64,000 nt of DNA from Catellatospora sp. TT07R-123. GTDB lineage: Bacteria > Actinomycetota > Actinomycetes > Mycobacteriales > Micromonosporaceae. The stretch spans positions 372,001 to 436,000 of the forward strand of contig NZ_BNEM01000001.1 of NCBI RefSeq assembly GCF_018327705.1, in the 5' to 3' direction. A model generated the notes under the pieces. That model made no database searches and was not told the DNA's origin. It worked only from the letters and a program-made list of their open reading frames with translations. Positions 1-9,023 of the stretch are shown here, one piece after another; position 1 is the first letter of the stretch; every line of letters starts with the position of its first letter. The translations under genes and the position numbers were made by a program.

Positions 1-1
1 G

Positions 2-1087
2 GCGTTGCGTGATGAGCACGGGCAGGCGGCCCGGATCGTCACGAACTACGACGGCCTGATCATCTCGGTGCTCACCCAGGCCCAGCTCGGCACGGCGCAG
101 CGGCGGACAGCCGGGCCGTGCCCGCTGCGCGGCATGCGTACCGCCACCGTGGCCGACGGCGCGGGCGCCCGGCTGGCCGCCGCGGTGTCGCTGGTGCTGG
201 CCTCGGCGAAACTGTCCGACCACGCCGCCGACGGCGACGGCCTCTACGCCCGCCGGCCCGTGGCGGCCGGGGCCCGGGTGGTGGCCCGGCGGTGGGCCGC
301 GCGCGCCCACCGCAGCGGCCTGGACCTGGGCCTGGACACCTCGGTGCTGCTGGCCGTGATCGCCGGTCAGCGGGAGGTCGAGTCGGCCGTCGGGCTCGGC
401 GGATCGCTGCTGACCGTGACCGAGCCGACCGAGATCGCGACCGCTGCGGCGTTCGCGCACACGGCGGTGCTGGCGGGGCGGCCGGGCAACGCCGAGCCGC
501 TGGCGGAGGCGGGCCGCTTCTTCGGCCGGATCGCGCACCTGCTCGACGCGGTCGAGGACCTGGCCGCCGACCGGGCGGCCGGGGCGTGGAACCCGCTGGC
601 GGCCACGGGCGCCTCGTACGCGCGGGCCGGGGTGCTGGCCCGGGACGCGGCGGCGGGGATCCGGCTGGCGCTGGACGAGGTCGTGTTCACCGACGCCAGG
701 CTGGTGCACCGGCTGCTGGTGCACGAGGTGGACCACGCCATCGAGCGCACCTTCGCCCAGGCCGACCCCGACTACTACCCGCCGGTCGTCCAGCCCGGAC
801 GAAAGCACGGCGCGCCGAAGCCACCGGGCGGCGGTTCGTGCTGGCGGCCGCAGGTGGAGGTACCGCCGCGTACGCGCGGGCCGCTGCTCGGGTGCGCGGT
901 CGCGGCCTGGATGTGCTGCACCTGCCAGGTCTGCTGCCGCGATCCGTACCCGGGTCCGTGGAGCGGTCGGGCGCGCGAGGGCTGGTGCACCGGCTGCGAC
1001 TGCGGCAACGGCGACTGCGGTGACTGCTGCGACTGCCTCAGGTGCTGCAAGCACTGCGACGGCGACTGCTGCGGCTGTGACTGCTGA
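2..1087 (+). CDS. DUF5685 family protein, 5' end outside window
   Basis: The open frame is already running at base 2, so the N-terminus is missing. The first residues (ALRDEHGQAARIVTNYDG) match what I remember as the interior of DUF5685 proteins, an uncharacterised actinobacterial family. About 250 mostly helical, Ala-rich residues are followed by a Pro/Gly stretch and an extraordinary tail: roughly 18 Cys in the last 60 residues, as CC, CxC and CxxC pairs (bases about 905-1084). Such a tail could bind metal or form disulfides; that is inference. The family function is unknown to me. The next gene starts 15 bases after the stop, so co-transcription is likely. Confidence 0.8.
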   Translation, partial: ALRDEHGQAARIVTNYDGLIISVLTQAQLGTAQRRTAGPCPLRGMRTATVADGAGARLAAAVSLVLASAKLSDHAADGDGLYARRPVAAGARVVARRWAARAHRSGLDLGLDTSVLLAVIAGQREVESAVGLGGSLLTVTEPTEIATAAAFAHTAVLAGRPGNAEPLAEAGRFFGRIAHLLDAVEDLAADRAAGAWNPLAATGASYARAGVLARDAAAGIRLALDEVVFTDARLVHRLLVHEVDHAIERTFAQADPDYYPPVVQPGRKHGAPKPPGGGSCWRPQVEVPPRTRGPLLGCAVAAWMCCTCQVCCRDPYPGPWSGRAREGWCTGCDCGNGDCGDCCDCLRCCKHCDGDCCGCDC

Positions 1088-1102
1088 GTCGCGGGGGGTT
1101 CC

Positions 1103-1726
1103 ATGCGGATGACTTCGAACGGGTCCCGCCGGGTGGCGGGGTTCGCCGCCGCCGCGGCGGCCGCCGGCACGGCCGCGGTGATGTACGCGCTCGGCGTCCT
1201 GCCTGAGCCGTGGCTGCGGGGCTACATCAGCGAGGGCGGCGTCGAGGCGAGCCCGCGGCACTGGATCTACCGGACCGGCATCCTGACCCTGGCGGCTTCG
1301 CTGGTGCTGCTCGGGGCGGCGCTGCGGCGGCTGGTGCCGTTCGTGTGCGCGGCCCTGGTGGCGGCGGGCGGGTTCGGGGCGGTGTCGGCGGCGGTGTCCT
1401 GCACCCCGGGGTGCCCGCTGCCGCCGTACGAGTCGTCGACGCCGAAGGACCTGGTGCACGCCGGTGCGAGTGTGGCCGCCGTGGGGCTGGTCGTGGTCGC
1501 GATGGGCACGGTGGCGCTGATCGCGCTGCAACCGGCGCTGCGCCGTACCGCGCGGGTGTTCTGCGCCGTGTGCCTGCCGCTGATGCTGGCGCTGGTGGTC
1601 GGGCTGCTGGCGGTCGGCCGGGGGATGTTCACCAGCGTGCTGGAACGGGCGGCGCTGCTGCCCGCGGTGTGCTGGATCGCCGCCACCGGCCTGCTGGTGC
1701 TGCTGCGCCGCGAGCCGAGCCGGTAG
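1103..1726 (+). CDS. DUF998-like integral membrane protein
   Basis: 207 residues, ATG start 15 bases after the preceding stop. About six hydrophobic helices are visible: residues around 10-32, 55-72, 76-95, 115-138, 148-168 and 178-200. The loop between the third and fourth contains two Cys in the sequence CTPGCP. Topology and size fit the DUF998 family of small actinobacterial membrane proteins, whose function is not established. No catalytic motif is visible. The assignment rests on topology and general resemblance. Confidence 0.7.
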   Translation: MRMTSNGSRRVAGFAAAAAAAGTAAVMYALGVLPEPWLRGYISEGGVEASPRHWIYRTGILTLAASLVLLGAALRRLVPFVCAALVAAGGFGAVSAAVSCTPGCPLPPYESSTPKDLVHAGASVAAVGLVVVAMGTVALIALQPALRRTARVFCAVCLPLMLALVVGLLAVGRGMFTSVLERAALLPAVCWIAATGLLVLLRREPSR

Positions 1727-1865
1727 CGGGTCTCGTCCAGGCTGGACCGACCGGCGAGGTCAGGCTGCATCCGACAGCCGGACACCCGGGTCGAGGGCGG
1801 GATCGCCGGTGTCACACCACCCGTATACGGTCTGCCGCATCTTGTCCGGACGTGAAGGATGCAGC

Positions 1866-2429
1866 ATGGGTTACGGCGTCATGGCGTACGCGGTCGACAT
1901 CGACAATCTGGTGGCCCTGTGCGGCAGCGGTGACGATCGGATGCGGCGGGCGATCTGCGGCCGGTTCCGCAGCGACATCCAGCGGACCAACGACGAGCTG
2001 GGCTGGTCCAACGAGCGCGGTGAGCCGTCGGTCTTCACCGCGATCAACCACCTGGTCATGGGCGGGGAACGCACCCTCGACGGCGCCATGTACGGATACG
2101 GTTTCAAGGTCATCGTCGAGTTCTCGGGCCGCTTCCTCGACAACAGCCCGTTCTACCCGTGCCCGTCGCGGCACCTGTCGGACACCGTCGACGTGGAGCT
2201 GGCCGGGCTGGGCGCCACCATCCGGATGATCGACCTCATCTTCGGCGGCGCTCCGGTGGAGTTCCCCGCACCGGACGACTTCCCGGCGATCGGGCACTGG
2301 TCGGCGGCCAAGGTCGCCGCCAATGTGGAGCCGCTGCGCGCGGCCGCCAGCACCGAGGCGAAGACGATCGCGGGCTGGCTCGACAAGGCGTCCGCCGCGG
2401 GCCGCGGCGTGATCGGTTTCTACCACTGA
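1866..2429 (+). CDS. uncharacterised cytoplasmic protein (DUF7691-like)
   Basis: 187 residues from the ATG at 1866, chosen because AAGGA lies 7 bases upstream; the in-frame start at 1809 has no such signal and adds a residue stretch unlike the rest. No signal peptide or membrane segment. The start MGYGVMAYAVDIDNL resembles a family I recall as DUF7691, of unknown function, but I cannot confirm this. Composition is ordinary for a folded soluble protein, with many aromatic residues and conserved-looking HLVMGGE and FPAIGHW motifs. It stands alone between the DUF998 gene and a small secreted protein. Confidence 0.65.
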   Translation: MGYGVMAYAVDIDNLVALCGSGDDRMRRAICGRFRSDIQRTNDELGWSNERGEPSVFTAINHLVMGGERTLDGAMYGYGFKVIVEFSGRFLDNSPFYPCPSRHLSDTVDVELAGLGATIRMIDLIFGGAPVEFPAPDDFPAIGHWSAAKVAANVEPLRAAASTEAKTIAGWLDKASAAGRGVIGFYH

Positions 2430-2514
2430 CCGGCCGCGCACGCCGCCGACCGCACCGGGACGGCAGATCCACAAGTCCCTATGATCGTGGCGACCACACC
2501 CCTGGGAGGCAGAT

Positions 2515-2811
2515 GTGAAACGCGCCCTGGCAGCCGCCGCGGTCGTGCTCGCCACCGCCACGGCCGGGACCGCCCTGGCCACTCCGGCACAGGCCGACGT
2601 GCTGTGCATGACGACGGAGAACGCCCCGTTCTACGCGTCGATCGACGGCTACGGCGGGACCGGCTACCTGTTCACGCTCAGCCCCGGCCGCGGTTTCCGC
2701 GCCGACGGCTGGGGTTACAACGACGTCTACGGCCGCAACTGGATCCGCGGCCACGGCGCCGAGCACCCCGACCGGACGGGCTGGGTGCTGCACGGCCACA
2801 CCAACTGCTGA
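2515..2811 (+). CDS. small secreted protein
   Basis: 98 residues from a GTG start with GGGAGG 8 bases upstream. Residues 1-27 form a classic Sec signal peptide (KR, Ala-rich core, TPAQA before D). The mature part of about 70 residues has two Cys (in VLCMTT and at the C-terminus, HTNC) that could form one disulfide, plus many Gly, Tyr and Trp. This resembles small actinobacterial secreted domains with SH3-like or similar beta folds, but I cannot name a family. It is followed by the convergent copper-ATPase gene. Confidence 0.75.
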   Translation: MKRALAAAAVVLATATAGTALATPAQADVLCMTTENAPFYASIDGYGGTGYLFTLSPGRGFRADGWGYNDVYGRNWIRGHGAEHPDRTGWVLHGHTNC

Positions 2812-2880
2812 TCGCAGGCCTTCACCGGGCGCTCTCGGGTGGCATGTCTCCTGTGCCCACCCGCGAGCGCCCGGCGGCGG

Positions 2881-5145
2881 TCAGCGGGCGGCGGCCGCGG
2901 TCCGGAATCCGCGCAGCCGCAGGCTGTTGGAGACGACGAACACCGAGGACAGGGCCATGGCCGCGCCCGCGATCATCGGATTGAGCAGCCCGAGCGCCGC
3001 CAGGGGCAGGGCGGCGACGTTGTAGGCGAACGCCCAGAACAGGTTCGTCCTGATCGTGGCCAGGGTGCGGCGGGACAGGCGGATCGCGTCGACGGCGGCC
3101 GTCAGGTCACCGCGGACGAGGGTGAGGTCGGCCGCCTCGATCGCGGCGTCGGCGCCGGTGCCCATGGCCAGGCCCAGGTCTGCGGCGGCCAGGGCGGCGG
3201 CGTCGTTGACGCCGTCACCGGCCATCGCCACGACCCTGCCCGCAGCCTGCAACCGCCTGATCTCGTCGACCTTGCCGGCGGGCAGGACCTCGGCGATGAC
3301 CTGGTCGATGCCGACCTCCGCGGCGATGGCCGCGGCGACGGTGCGGTTGTCCCCGGTGAGCAGCACCGGGGTCAGCCCGAGGGCCCGCAGCCCGGCGATC
3401 GCGGCGGCGCTGGTCGGCTTGACCGCGTCGGCGACGGCGAAGACGGCGCGGGCCTGCCCTTCCCACCCGGCCAGCACCGCGGTGCGCCCGGCCCGCTCAG
3501 CCTGCTGCCGTGCCGCGTCCAGCTCGGCCGGGATGGCCAGGCCGTGTTCGGCCAGCAGCGCCGGCCGGCCGACGACGACGCCGACGCCGTCGACGGTGCC
3601 GGTGACGCCCAGTCCCTGAGTGCTGGCGAAGCCGGCCACGGCGGGCAGGTCGCCCGCAGCGGCGGCCGCGGCCGCGATGGCCTGTGCGATCGGGTGTTCC
3701 GAGGCGGCCTCGGCCGCCCCGGCCAGCCGCAGGGCCCGGGCGCGGTCGGTGCCGCCCGAGGTGGCGACGTCGACCAGGCTCATCCGGCCGGTGGTGACGG
3801 TGCCGGTCTTGTCCAGCACGATCGTGTCGACGCGGCGCGTGGATTCCAGCACCTCGGGGCCTTTGATGAGGATGCCGAGCTGGGCGCCGCGGCCGGTGCC
3901 GACCAGCAGCGCGGTCGGGGTGGCCAGGCCGAGGGCGCACGGGCACGCGATGATCAGTACGGCGACCGCGGCGGTGAACGCGGCCGCGGGCCCCGCACCG
4001 GTGCCGAGCCAGAACCCGAGCGTGGCCACGGCCAGGCCGATGACGATCGGGACGAACACCGCCGAGATCCGGTCGGCCAGCCGCTGCACGGCCGCCTTGC
4101 CGGTCTGGGCCTGCTCGACCAGCCGCGCCATCTGCGCCAGCTGGGTTTCGCCGCCCACCCGCTGCGCCCGCACCACCAGGCGGCCGCCGACGTTCACCGT
4201 CGCGCCGACGACCGGGTCACCGGCGCCGACCTCGACGGGCACCGACTCGCCGGTCAGCAGCGCCATGTCCACCGCCGACGCACCGTCGGTGACGACGCCG
4301 TCGGTGGCGATCTTCTCCCCCGGCCGGACCGTGAACAGGTCTCCGACCGCCAGCTGCCGCACCGGGATGCGCTGTTCGCGGCCGTCGCGCAGCACGGTGA
4401 CATCCTTGGCGCCCAGTTCCAGCAGGGCGCGCAGGGCGGCACCGGCGCGGCGCTTGGACCGCGCCTCGAAGAAGCGCCCGGCCAGGATGAACACCGTGAC
4501 GGCGGCCGCGACCTCCAGGTAGACGGCGTCCTGTCCCCCGCCGCGGCCGACCGCGAGGGTGAACGGGTGGGTCATGCCCGGCGTTCCGGCGGTGCCGAGG
4601 AACAGCGCCCACAGCGACCAGCCGAACGCCGCGAGGGTGCCCACCGAGATCAGGGTGTCCATGGTGGCCGCCCCATGGCGCAGGTTGGTCCATGCCGCCC
4701 GGTGGAACGGCGCGCCGCCGTACACCACGACCGGGGCCGCCAGCACGAGCGACAGCCACTGCCAGTTGGTGAACTGCCAGGCCGGGACCATGGCCAGCAC
4801 CACGACCGGCACCGCCAGCACCGCCGAGGTGCGCAGGCGGCGGCGCAGCCCGGTCAGTTCGTCGCCGGGCGCGGCGGGGGCCTCGGGGGTCTCCTGCTCC
4901 GGAGCGGGGGGCAGGGCGGCGGTGTAGCCGGTGGCCTCGACGGTCGCGATCAGCTGGTCCGTGGTGACGGTGTCGGGGAAGGTCACCGACGCCTTCTCGG
5001 TGGCGTAGTTGACGGTGGCGGTGACGCCGTCGATGCGGTTGAGCTTCTTCTCGATCCTGGCGGCGCAGGAGGCGCAGGTCATCCCGCCGATGGCCAGGTC
5101 GATACGCCGGGTGGCGTAGGTCAGGTGACCGGTGCCGGTGCTCAT
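2881..5145 (-). CDS. copA: Cu(I)-exporting P1B-type ATPase
   Basis: 754 residues. It pumps monovalent copper out of the cytoplasm at the cost of ATP. Visible in order: an N-terminal HMA domain with [11 protein letters not shown] (Cys24, Cys27), membrane helices, the P1B-1 metal motif CPC in [12 protein letters not shown], the phosphorylation motif DKTGT, and the hinge [10 protein letters not shown] near the C-terminus, followed by the last membrane pair. Length is typical of CopA/CtpV. The start at 5145 is set by the ATGA overlap with the upstream gene; a longer open frame to 5673 only shadows that gene. It is last in the csoR-regulated operon copZ - secreted protein - copA. Confidence 0.95.
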   Translation of the reverse strand: MSTGTGHLTYATRRIDLAIGGMTCASCAARIEKKLNRIDGVTATVNYATEKASVTFPDTVTTDQLIATVEATGYTAALPPAPEQETPEAPAAPGDELTGLRRRLRTSAVLAVPVVVLAMVPAWQFTNWQWLSLVLAAPVVVYGGAPFHRAAWTNLRHGAATMDTLISVGTLAAFGWSLWALFLGTAGTPGMTHPFTLAVGRGGGQDAVYLEVAAAVTVFILAGRFFEARSKRRAGAALRALLELGAKDVTVLRDGREQRIPVRQLAVGDLFTVRPGEKIATDGVVTDGASAVDMALLTGESVPVEVGAGDPVVGATVNVGGRLVVRAQRVGGETQLAQMARLVEQAQTGKAAVQRLADRISAVFVPIVIGLAVATLGFWLGTGAGPAAAFTAAVAVLIIACPCALGLATPTALLVGTGRGAQLGILIKGPEVLESTRRVDTIVLDKTGTVTTGRMSLVDVATSGGTDRARALRLAGAAEAASEHPIAQAIAAAAAAAGDLPAVAGFASTQGLGVTGTVDGVGVVVGRPALLAEHGLAIPAELDAARQQAERAGRTAVLAGWEGQARAVFAVADAVKPTSAAAIAGLRALGLTPVLLTGDNRTVAAAIAAEVGIDQVIAEVLPAGKVDEIRRLQAAGRVVAMAGDGVNDAAALAAADLGLAMGTGADAAIEAADLTLVRGDLTAAVDAIRLSRRTLATIRTNLFWAFAYNVAALPLAALGLLNPMIAGAAMALSSVFVVSNSLRLRGFRTAAAAR

Positions 5146-6074
5146 CGGTGGCCTCCTGCCTGGCCCGGGTCTGCCGTCGGCGCGGATGCGTCCGCCACGG
5201 CGGTGAACGCGGCCGTGTGCACGACGCCGCCGTGCCGGAAGTCCAGGAACAGCCGGTACGCCCCGGCCGACGGGACCTCGGCGTGGAACACGATGCCCGG
5301 ACCGGCCGCGGTGCGCCCGTCGCCCGGGGCCCCGTCGGGATGCACATGCAGGTATGCCAGGTCCCCGTCGCGCAGCGCGACCAGGTGGCCGTAGGCGGCC
5401 AGATACGGCTGCAGGTCGCGCACCGGCACACCGTCCCTGGCCACGGTCAGGGTCAGCGTCGCCGAGGCGCCCGCGGCCAGGTCGCCCGCGAGGGTGACGG
5501 TGTACCCGTCCACGACCGCGGTACGCGCCGCGGCGGGTAGCGGCTGCGGCCGGTAGTCCCCCGCGGCGGCCAGGTCGACGCCGAGCGTCAGCGGCTCGGT
5601 CCGGCCGGCGGGCTGGAAGTCGGCGAACATCCGGTACTGGCCGGCGGCCGGCGCCTGCGCGTCGATGCTCCACACGCCGTCGGTGCCGAGGGCGGGGTGC
5701 AGGTGCTGGAAGCCGGTCAGGTCCCGGCGGACCAGGATCAGGTGCAGGGCCTTGTCGTGGGTCGGCGTGTAGTCGGTGACCGGGCGCCCGTCGGGACCGG
5801 TCACGGTGAACCGCAGCTGCCGCGGTGCCCGCGTGGACAGGGTGGTGGTGAGCGGCCGCAGGCGGTAGCCGTCCGCGGCGACCTGGAGCCCGCCCGGCAG
5901 CCGCGCGGACCCGGTCACGTCACCGGACGGGCTGTCGTGGCCCGCGTGGGCCGCGATCGGCTCACGCGGGTCTGCCGGGGCCGCGGGGCCGGCCAGGTGG
6001 CCGACCCCGAACGACGCCGCGAACACCCCGGCCAGGCCCAGCCCGAACAGGCCGAGCTTGAGCGGTGTCCTCAT
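5142..6074 (-). CDS. exported copper-associated protein, His-rich
   Basis: 310 residues with an N-terminal signal/anchor (residues about 5-28) and no other membrane helix, so it probably acts outside the membrane. Two similar beta-rich halves each carry a His pair: GFQHLHP in the first and AYLHVHP in the second, plus HAGHD just after the anchor. These suggest metal binding. Proteins of this kind are common beside actinobacterial copA and usually annotated hypothetical or FixH/YtkA-like. It overlaps copZ upstream and copA downstream by ATGA junctions, so translation is coupled and a copper role is likely. The exact function is not known. Confidence 0.8.
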   Translation of the reverse strand: MRTPLKLGLFGLGLAGVFAASFGVGHLAGPAAPADPREPIAAHAGHDSPSGDVTGSARLPGGLQVAADGYRLRPLTTTLSTRAPRQLRFTVTGPDGRPVTDYTPTHDKALHLILVRRDLTGFQHLHPALGTDGVWSIDAQAPAAGQYRMFADFQPAGRTEPLTLGVDLAAAGDYRPQPLPAAARTAVVDGYTVTLAGDLAAGASATLTLTVARDGVPVRDLQPYLAAYGHLVALRDGDLAYLHVHPDGAPGDGRTAAGPGIVFHAEVPSAGAYRLFLDFRHGGVVHTAAFTAVADASAPTADPGQAGGHR

Positions 6075-6283
6075 GACCGGGCTCCGGCCAGCTCATAGCC
6101 GGCCTCGTCCACGGCCGCGGCGACCGCGGCCAGCTCCAGCGGGCCGGCGCTGGTCACCGTCACCGAGCCGGCGGCCAGGTCGATGCGCACCTCGGTCACA
6201 CCGTCGAGCCGGCAGACCTCGGCGCTGACCGAGCTGACGCAGTGGCCGCAGGTCATGCCCTTGACGGTGTACACGGACTCCAT
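6071..6283 (-). CDS. copZ: CopZ-like copper chaperone (HMA domain)
   Basis: 70 residues, a single heavy-metal-associated domain with the ferredoxin-like beta-alpha-beta-beta-alpha-beta pattern. The metal loop KGMTCGHC holds Cys12 and Cys15, and the domain ends with the usual DEAGYEL. In this family the two Cys carry Cu(I) to the ATPase. The start at 6283 is preferred over 6325 because the extra residues would overlap the operator region and are not HMA-like. It is the first gene of the copZ - exported protein - copA operon and ends in an ATGA overlap. Confidence 0.9.
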   Translation of the reverse strand: MESVYTVKGMTCGHCVSSVSAEVCRLDGVTEVRIDLAAGSVTVTSAGPLELAAVAAAVDEAGYELAGARS

Positions 6284-6302
6284 GAGGACTCCCCTCGCCG
6301 GG

Positions 6303-6350
6303 ATACCCCTACCGGGTATCGACACGACGTAGCATACCCCCTGGGGGTTT
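6303..6350. promoter_or_regulatory. two CsoR-type operator half-palindromes upstream of copZ
   Basis: Two GC-cored inverted repeats flanked by AT lie just upstream of copZ: ATACCCCTACCGGGTAT (6303-6319) and ATACCCCCTGGGGGTTT (6334-6350). Both fit the CsoR consensus of TA-C4 followed by G4-TA. They straddle the place where the promoter must be, so copper-free CsoR would block transcription of the operon. Confidence 0.75.
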
Positions 6351-6407
6351 ACCTGGTGTGGATGTCGTCGCTCACACGCCGCGGCACGGGAGGCGGGCGC
6401 CCGGCGG

Positions 6408-6734
6408 TCAGCCCCGCTTGAGCAGGCGCCCGACGGCGGCCATCATCTCCGATGCCATCTCGTCGGCCCGGCCCTGCTCGGCACCCTCGTGGATGCAGTG
6501 GCGGGCGTGCCCGTCGAGCAGGCCCAGGCCCACCTTGTCGAGCGCGGCCTGGATCGCCGAGATCTGGGTGAGCACGTCGATGCAGTACCGGTCCTGCTCG
6601 ACCATCTTCTCGATCCCCCGGACCTGGCCCTCGATCCGGCGCAGCCGGGTCATCAGCTGGTCCTTGGTGGCGGTGTAGCCGCGGGTCACCGCCGCGGGGG
6701 CGGGCTCGGCGGCCGGGTGCGGCTCTGACGTCAT
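6408..6734 (-). CDS. csoR: CsoR copper-sensing repressor
   Basis: 108 residues, all helical, with the DUF156 core LRRIEGQVRGIEKMV. The Cu(I) ligands known from Mycobacterium tuberculosis CsoR (Cys36, His61, Cys65) correspond to Cys51, His76 and Cys80 here, with identical spacing (25 and 4). An N-terminal Pro/Ala-rich extension of about 17 residues precedes the domain. Copper binding releases it from DNA. It lies upstream of copZ in the same direction, with its own operator in front, indicating autoregulation. Confidence 0.94.
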   Translation of the reverse strand: MTSEPHPAAEPAPAAVTRGYTATKDQLMTRLRRIEGQVRGIEKMVEQDRYCIDVLTQISAIQAALDKVGLGLLDGHARHCIHEGAEQGRADEMASEMMAAVGRLLKRG

Positions 6735-6742
6735 GGCACACA

Positions 6743-6769
6743 GTATACCGAAACCCCTAGGGGGTATAT
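6743..6769. promoter_or_regulatory. CsoR operator at csoR
   Basis: Inverted repeat ACCCCTAGGGGGTAT (6753-6767), embedded between GTATACC (6743-6749) and GGTATAT. It has the same form as the sites before copZ and lies only 9-35 bases upstream of the csoR ATG, overlapping the likely -10 region. Consistent with autorepression. Confidence 0.75.
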
Positions 6770-6818
6770 TACGGGCGGATACGGCTCGGCCGCGCCCCCG
6801 GTGCTCGGCGGCTGTCGG

Positions 6819-8030
6819 TCAGTCCGTCACCACGGTGTATCCGGCCTGGCGGATGGTCGCGAACACCGCCTCGCGCTGGCCGGGCGAGGTGAACACGGCG
6901 ACCACCCGCTTGGTGGCCAGGTCGACGAACCCGACGTCCGCACCGTGTGTCTCCAGCGCGGTGGTGACCGTGACCCGGCAGTGCCGGCAGACCATGTCCG
7001 GCACCGCGAACACGGGGCTCACCTCGGCGTGCCCGCCCGCCGCGTCCGCGGGCGGGCCCAGGTCCTCGACGTGCAGCCTCGGCAGCACCTCGGTGAACAC
7101 CGCGACGAGCGCGGCGGCGGTCTGCTCGACGATGGAGTCGCGGCCGCCCGCGGTGGGCGGCGCGGCCAGGCAGCGGGGACGCGTGCCCGGGTCCATGAGC
7201 GCGTACTGGCGGGAGACCAGGTCCAGGTCGGCGTGGTACTTGTGCAGCGCCTGCGCCACGGTGAGGCCCTCGGCACCGGTGGCCTCGCGCATGATCCGGT
7301 CGGCCTCGGCGACTGTCCGGCGCTTCATGGCGGCCAGCAGGGCCGTCGTCTGGCGGCTGTAGCGCAGCCGTCCGCCACGCTCGAACGCGGCCGGGATCAT
7401 GCCCCGCCGGTACGTGGCCGCCTGAAGTCCCCAGTACCAGGTGCTGGCGATGACGGTGAACAGGCCGCCCTCCAGCATCGCGGCGGCGAAGCCGACGGGG
7501 TCGGCGTGGCCGGCCTGATCGGCGATGAGGGCGTGCTGGGCCAGCGCTCGCGCGGCCGCGTCGGCCCCGGTCCGGAAGATCTCGACCGGTTCCTGGTCGG
7601 TCGTCGTGGCCGCCAGGAGCGCGAGGTCGGCATCGGACAGGCCGTAGGAGTCGGCGGCCAGCCGCTGGTTGTCCGCCAGCGCCTGGGACAGCGCCAGGAA
7701 CGCCTCCCTGGCCGCGATGGGCGTGCTCGGGCCCAGCGCGCCCGAGCGGCAGTAGCCGGTGTTGACCACGCCGCTGCTGTCGGTCCAGATGATGCGGTCG
7801 GTGGCGGAGACGACCTGCTCGGGGCGGCACGGCGCCATGGCGCGTTCGAGGTGGGCGCGCTGCGGCAGGGTCAGGGACCGGCCCGGTTCGGGTCGCAGCG
7901 CGACGCGGTGAAAGGCGATTTGACGGTAGGGGTGCCGGGCGGCGTTCCCGGGGAACAGGCCGGGTGCGGCGAGCCGGGACAGGACGGCGGCGGCGGCCGT
8001 GCGGTCGTAGGCGGGGTGGCGGGTCGACAT
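6819..8030 (-). CDS. protein of unknown function with C-terminal HMA domain
   Basis: 403 residues. The last 65 or so residues form an HMA domain: PDMVCRHCRVTV carries the CxxC metal loop and the end reads RQAGYTVV. The first 320 residues are soluble-looking, Ala-rich and helical; I do not recognise them. There is no signal peptide and no clear membrane helix. A conserved-looking aromatic patch (ASTWYWGLQ) and a Cys in TGYCRSG stand out. The mini-HMA gene lies 17 bases upstream in the same direction, so the two are probably one transcript. It could be a metal-handling enzyme or a carrier with its own chaperone domain. Confidence 0.75.
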   Translation of the reverse strand: MSTRHPAYDRTAAAAVLSRLAAPGLFPGNAARHPYRQIAFHRVALRPEPGRSLTLPQRAHLERAMAPCRPEQVVSATDRIIWTDSSGVVNTGYCRSGALGPSTPIAAREAFLALSQALADNQRLAADSYGLSDADLALLAATTTDQEPVEIFRTGADAAARALAQHALIADQAGHADPVGFAAAMLEGGLFTVIASTWYWGLQAATYRRGMIPAAFERGGRLRYSRQTTALLAAMKRRTVAEADRIMREATGAEGLTVAQALHKYHADLDLVSRQYALMDPGTRPRCLAAPPTAGGRDSIVEQTAAALVAVFTEVLPRLHVEDLGPPADAAGGHAEVSPVFAVPDMVCRHCRVTVTTALETHGADVGFVDLATKRVVAVFTSPGQREAVFATIRQAGYTVVTD

Positions 8031-8047
8031 GAGAGATCCAGGGCCCG

Positions 8048-8167
8048 TCAGGCCAGGGTGTATCCGGCTGCGGCGACCCCCGCCACCGCCGCGACCTTCA
8101 CGCGCACCGCCTCCACGCAGCGGCCGCAGGTCATCCCATCGATGTGGAACGTCGAAGTGCCTGACAT
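8048..8167 (-). CDS. shortened HMA metallochaperone (internal deletion)
   Basis: Only 39 residues, with ACGGAGG upstream of adjacent ATG codons at 8170 and 8167. It begins like any HMA protein (FHIDGMTCGRC, Cys pair intact, first helix) but jumps from VKVAAVAGV straight to AAAGYTLA, which is the normal end of the domain. About 30 residues covering beta strands 2 and 3 and helix 2 are absent without loss of frame. A fold with only beta1-alpha1 and a tail is unlikely to be stable as a classical chaperone. Either a decayed gene or a minimal metal-binding peptide. Confidence 0.65.
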   Translation of the reverse strand: MSGTSTFHIDGMTCGRCVEAVRVKVAAVAGVAAAGYTLA

Positions 8168-8321
8168 CATCGCCTCCGTTGTTCGCTCAGGCCGCATCAG
8201 GCTGAAGGTCTCACTCTCGGCTGTGCTGAACACTACCGTCCGCAGTGGGCGCGAGCGCCGCAAACGACCTCCGAGCAGGTTCACGGCACGGCACCGGCCA
8301 CCGCCGGCCGGGGGCGGTTGT

Positions 8322-9023
8322 TCAGCCGTGCGGCGGCGAGGACGCCGGGGGCCCGCAGCAGCCGTCGGTGCAGCCGCCGTCCGCGGTGGGGGCTGCGGCC
8401 GGGGCGCAGCACAGGTGGCCGCGCCAGGCATCGCGGCCCTCCTTGACCGCCACGGCGGCGACGGCCAGCGCGACGACGGGGTCGGCCCACCACCATCCGG
8501 CCAGGCTGTTGGCGGCCAGGCCGACCAGCAGCACCGCCGACAGGTAGGTGCACAGCATCGTCTGCCGGGAGTCGGCCACGGCACTGCGCGAACCCAGCTC
8601 GCGGCCGGTGCGGCGCTGGGCGTAGGACAGGGCCGGCATGATCGCCAGTGACAGTGCGGCCAGGACCATACCCGCGGTGGAGTGCTCCGGACGCTCTCCG
8701 GTGACCAGGGCATGGGCGGCATCGACGGTGACATAGGCGGCGAGGGCGAAGAACGACAGCGCGATGAGCCGTAGCGCGGCCTTCTCCCGGCGCTCGTGGT
8801 CGGCGGCGGCGAACTGCCAGGCGACCGCGGCCGCCGACGACACCTCGATGACCGAGTCGAGACCGAAGCCGACCAGGGCGCTGGAGTCGGCGACGCGCCC
8901 GGCGGCGATCGCGACGACCGCCTCGACGGCGTTGTAGGCGATGGTCGCGGCGACCAGCAGGCGGATCCGGCGGGCCAGGACGGCGCGCCGGGCCGGGGCC
9001 GGCGCCACCTGGAGCGCGGTCAT
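8322..9023 (-). CDS. CDF-type cation transporter
   Basis: 233 residues, six predicted membrane helices, with the cation diffusion facilitator signature ALVGFGLDSVIEVSSA (a metal-site Asp in helix 2) and a second site ADSRQTMLCTYLSAV in helix 5. There is no long cytoplasmic C-terminal domain; instead the tail ends in a short Cys-rich segment (LCCAP, CTDGCCGP). The family exports Zn, Cd, Co or Fe by proton exchange. The start at 9023 overlaps the stop of the CmtR-like gene by one base (TGATG), so the two are coupled and the substrate is probably a soft divalent metal. Confidence 0.85.
   Translation of the reverse strand: MTALQVAPAPARRAVLARRIRLLVAATIAYNAVEAVVAIAAGRVADSSALVGFGLDSVIEVSSAAAVAWQFAAADHERREKAALRLIALSFFALAAYVTVDAAHALVTGERPEHSTAGMVLAALSLAIMPALSYAQRRTGRELGSRSAVADSRQTMLCTYLSAVLLVGLAANSLAGWWWADPVVALAVAAVAVKEGRDAWRGHLCCAPAAAPTADGGCTDGCCGPPASSPPHG

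Noticed and set aside
2839..5394. 851-residue open frame on the plus strand opposite copA
   Set aside because: Rich in Gly, Arg, Asp and Gln without domain structure; it mirrors the GC-biased codons of copA and has no ribosome site.
2881..5673. CopA extended N-terminally to 930 residues
   Set aside because: The extra 176 residues are Arg/Gly/Pro-rich shadow of the exported protein; the HMA domain starts right after the ATG at 5145.
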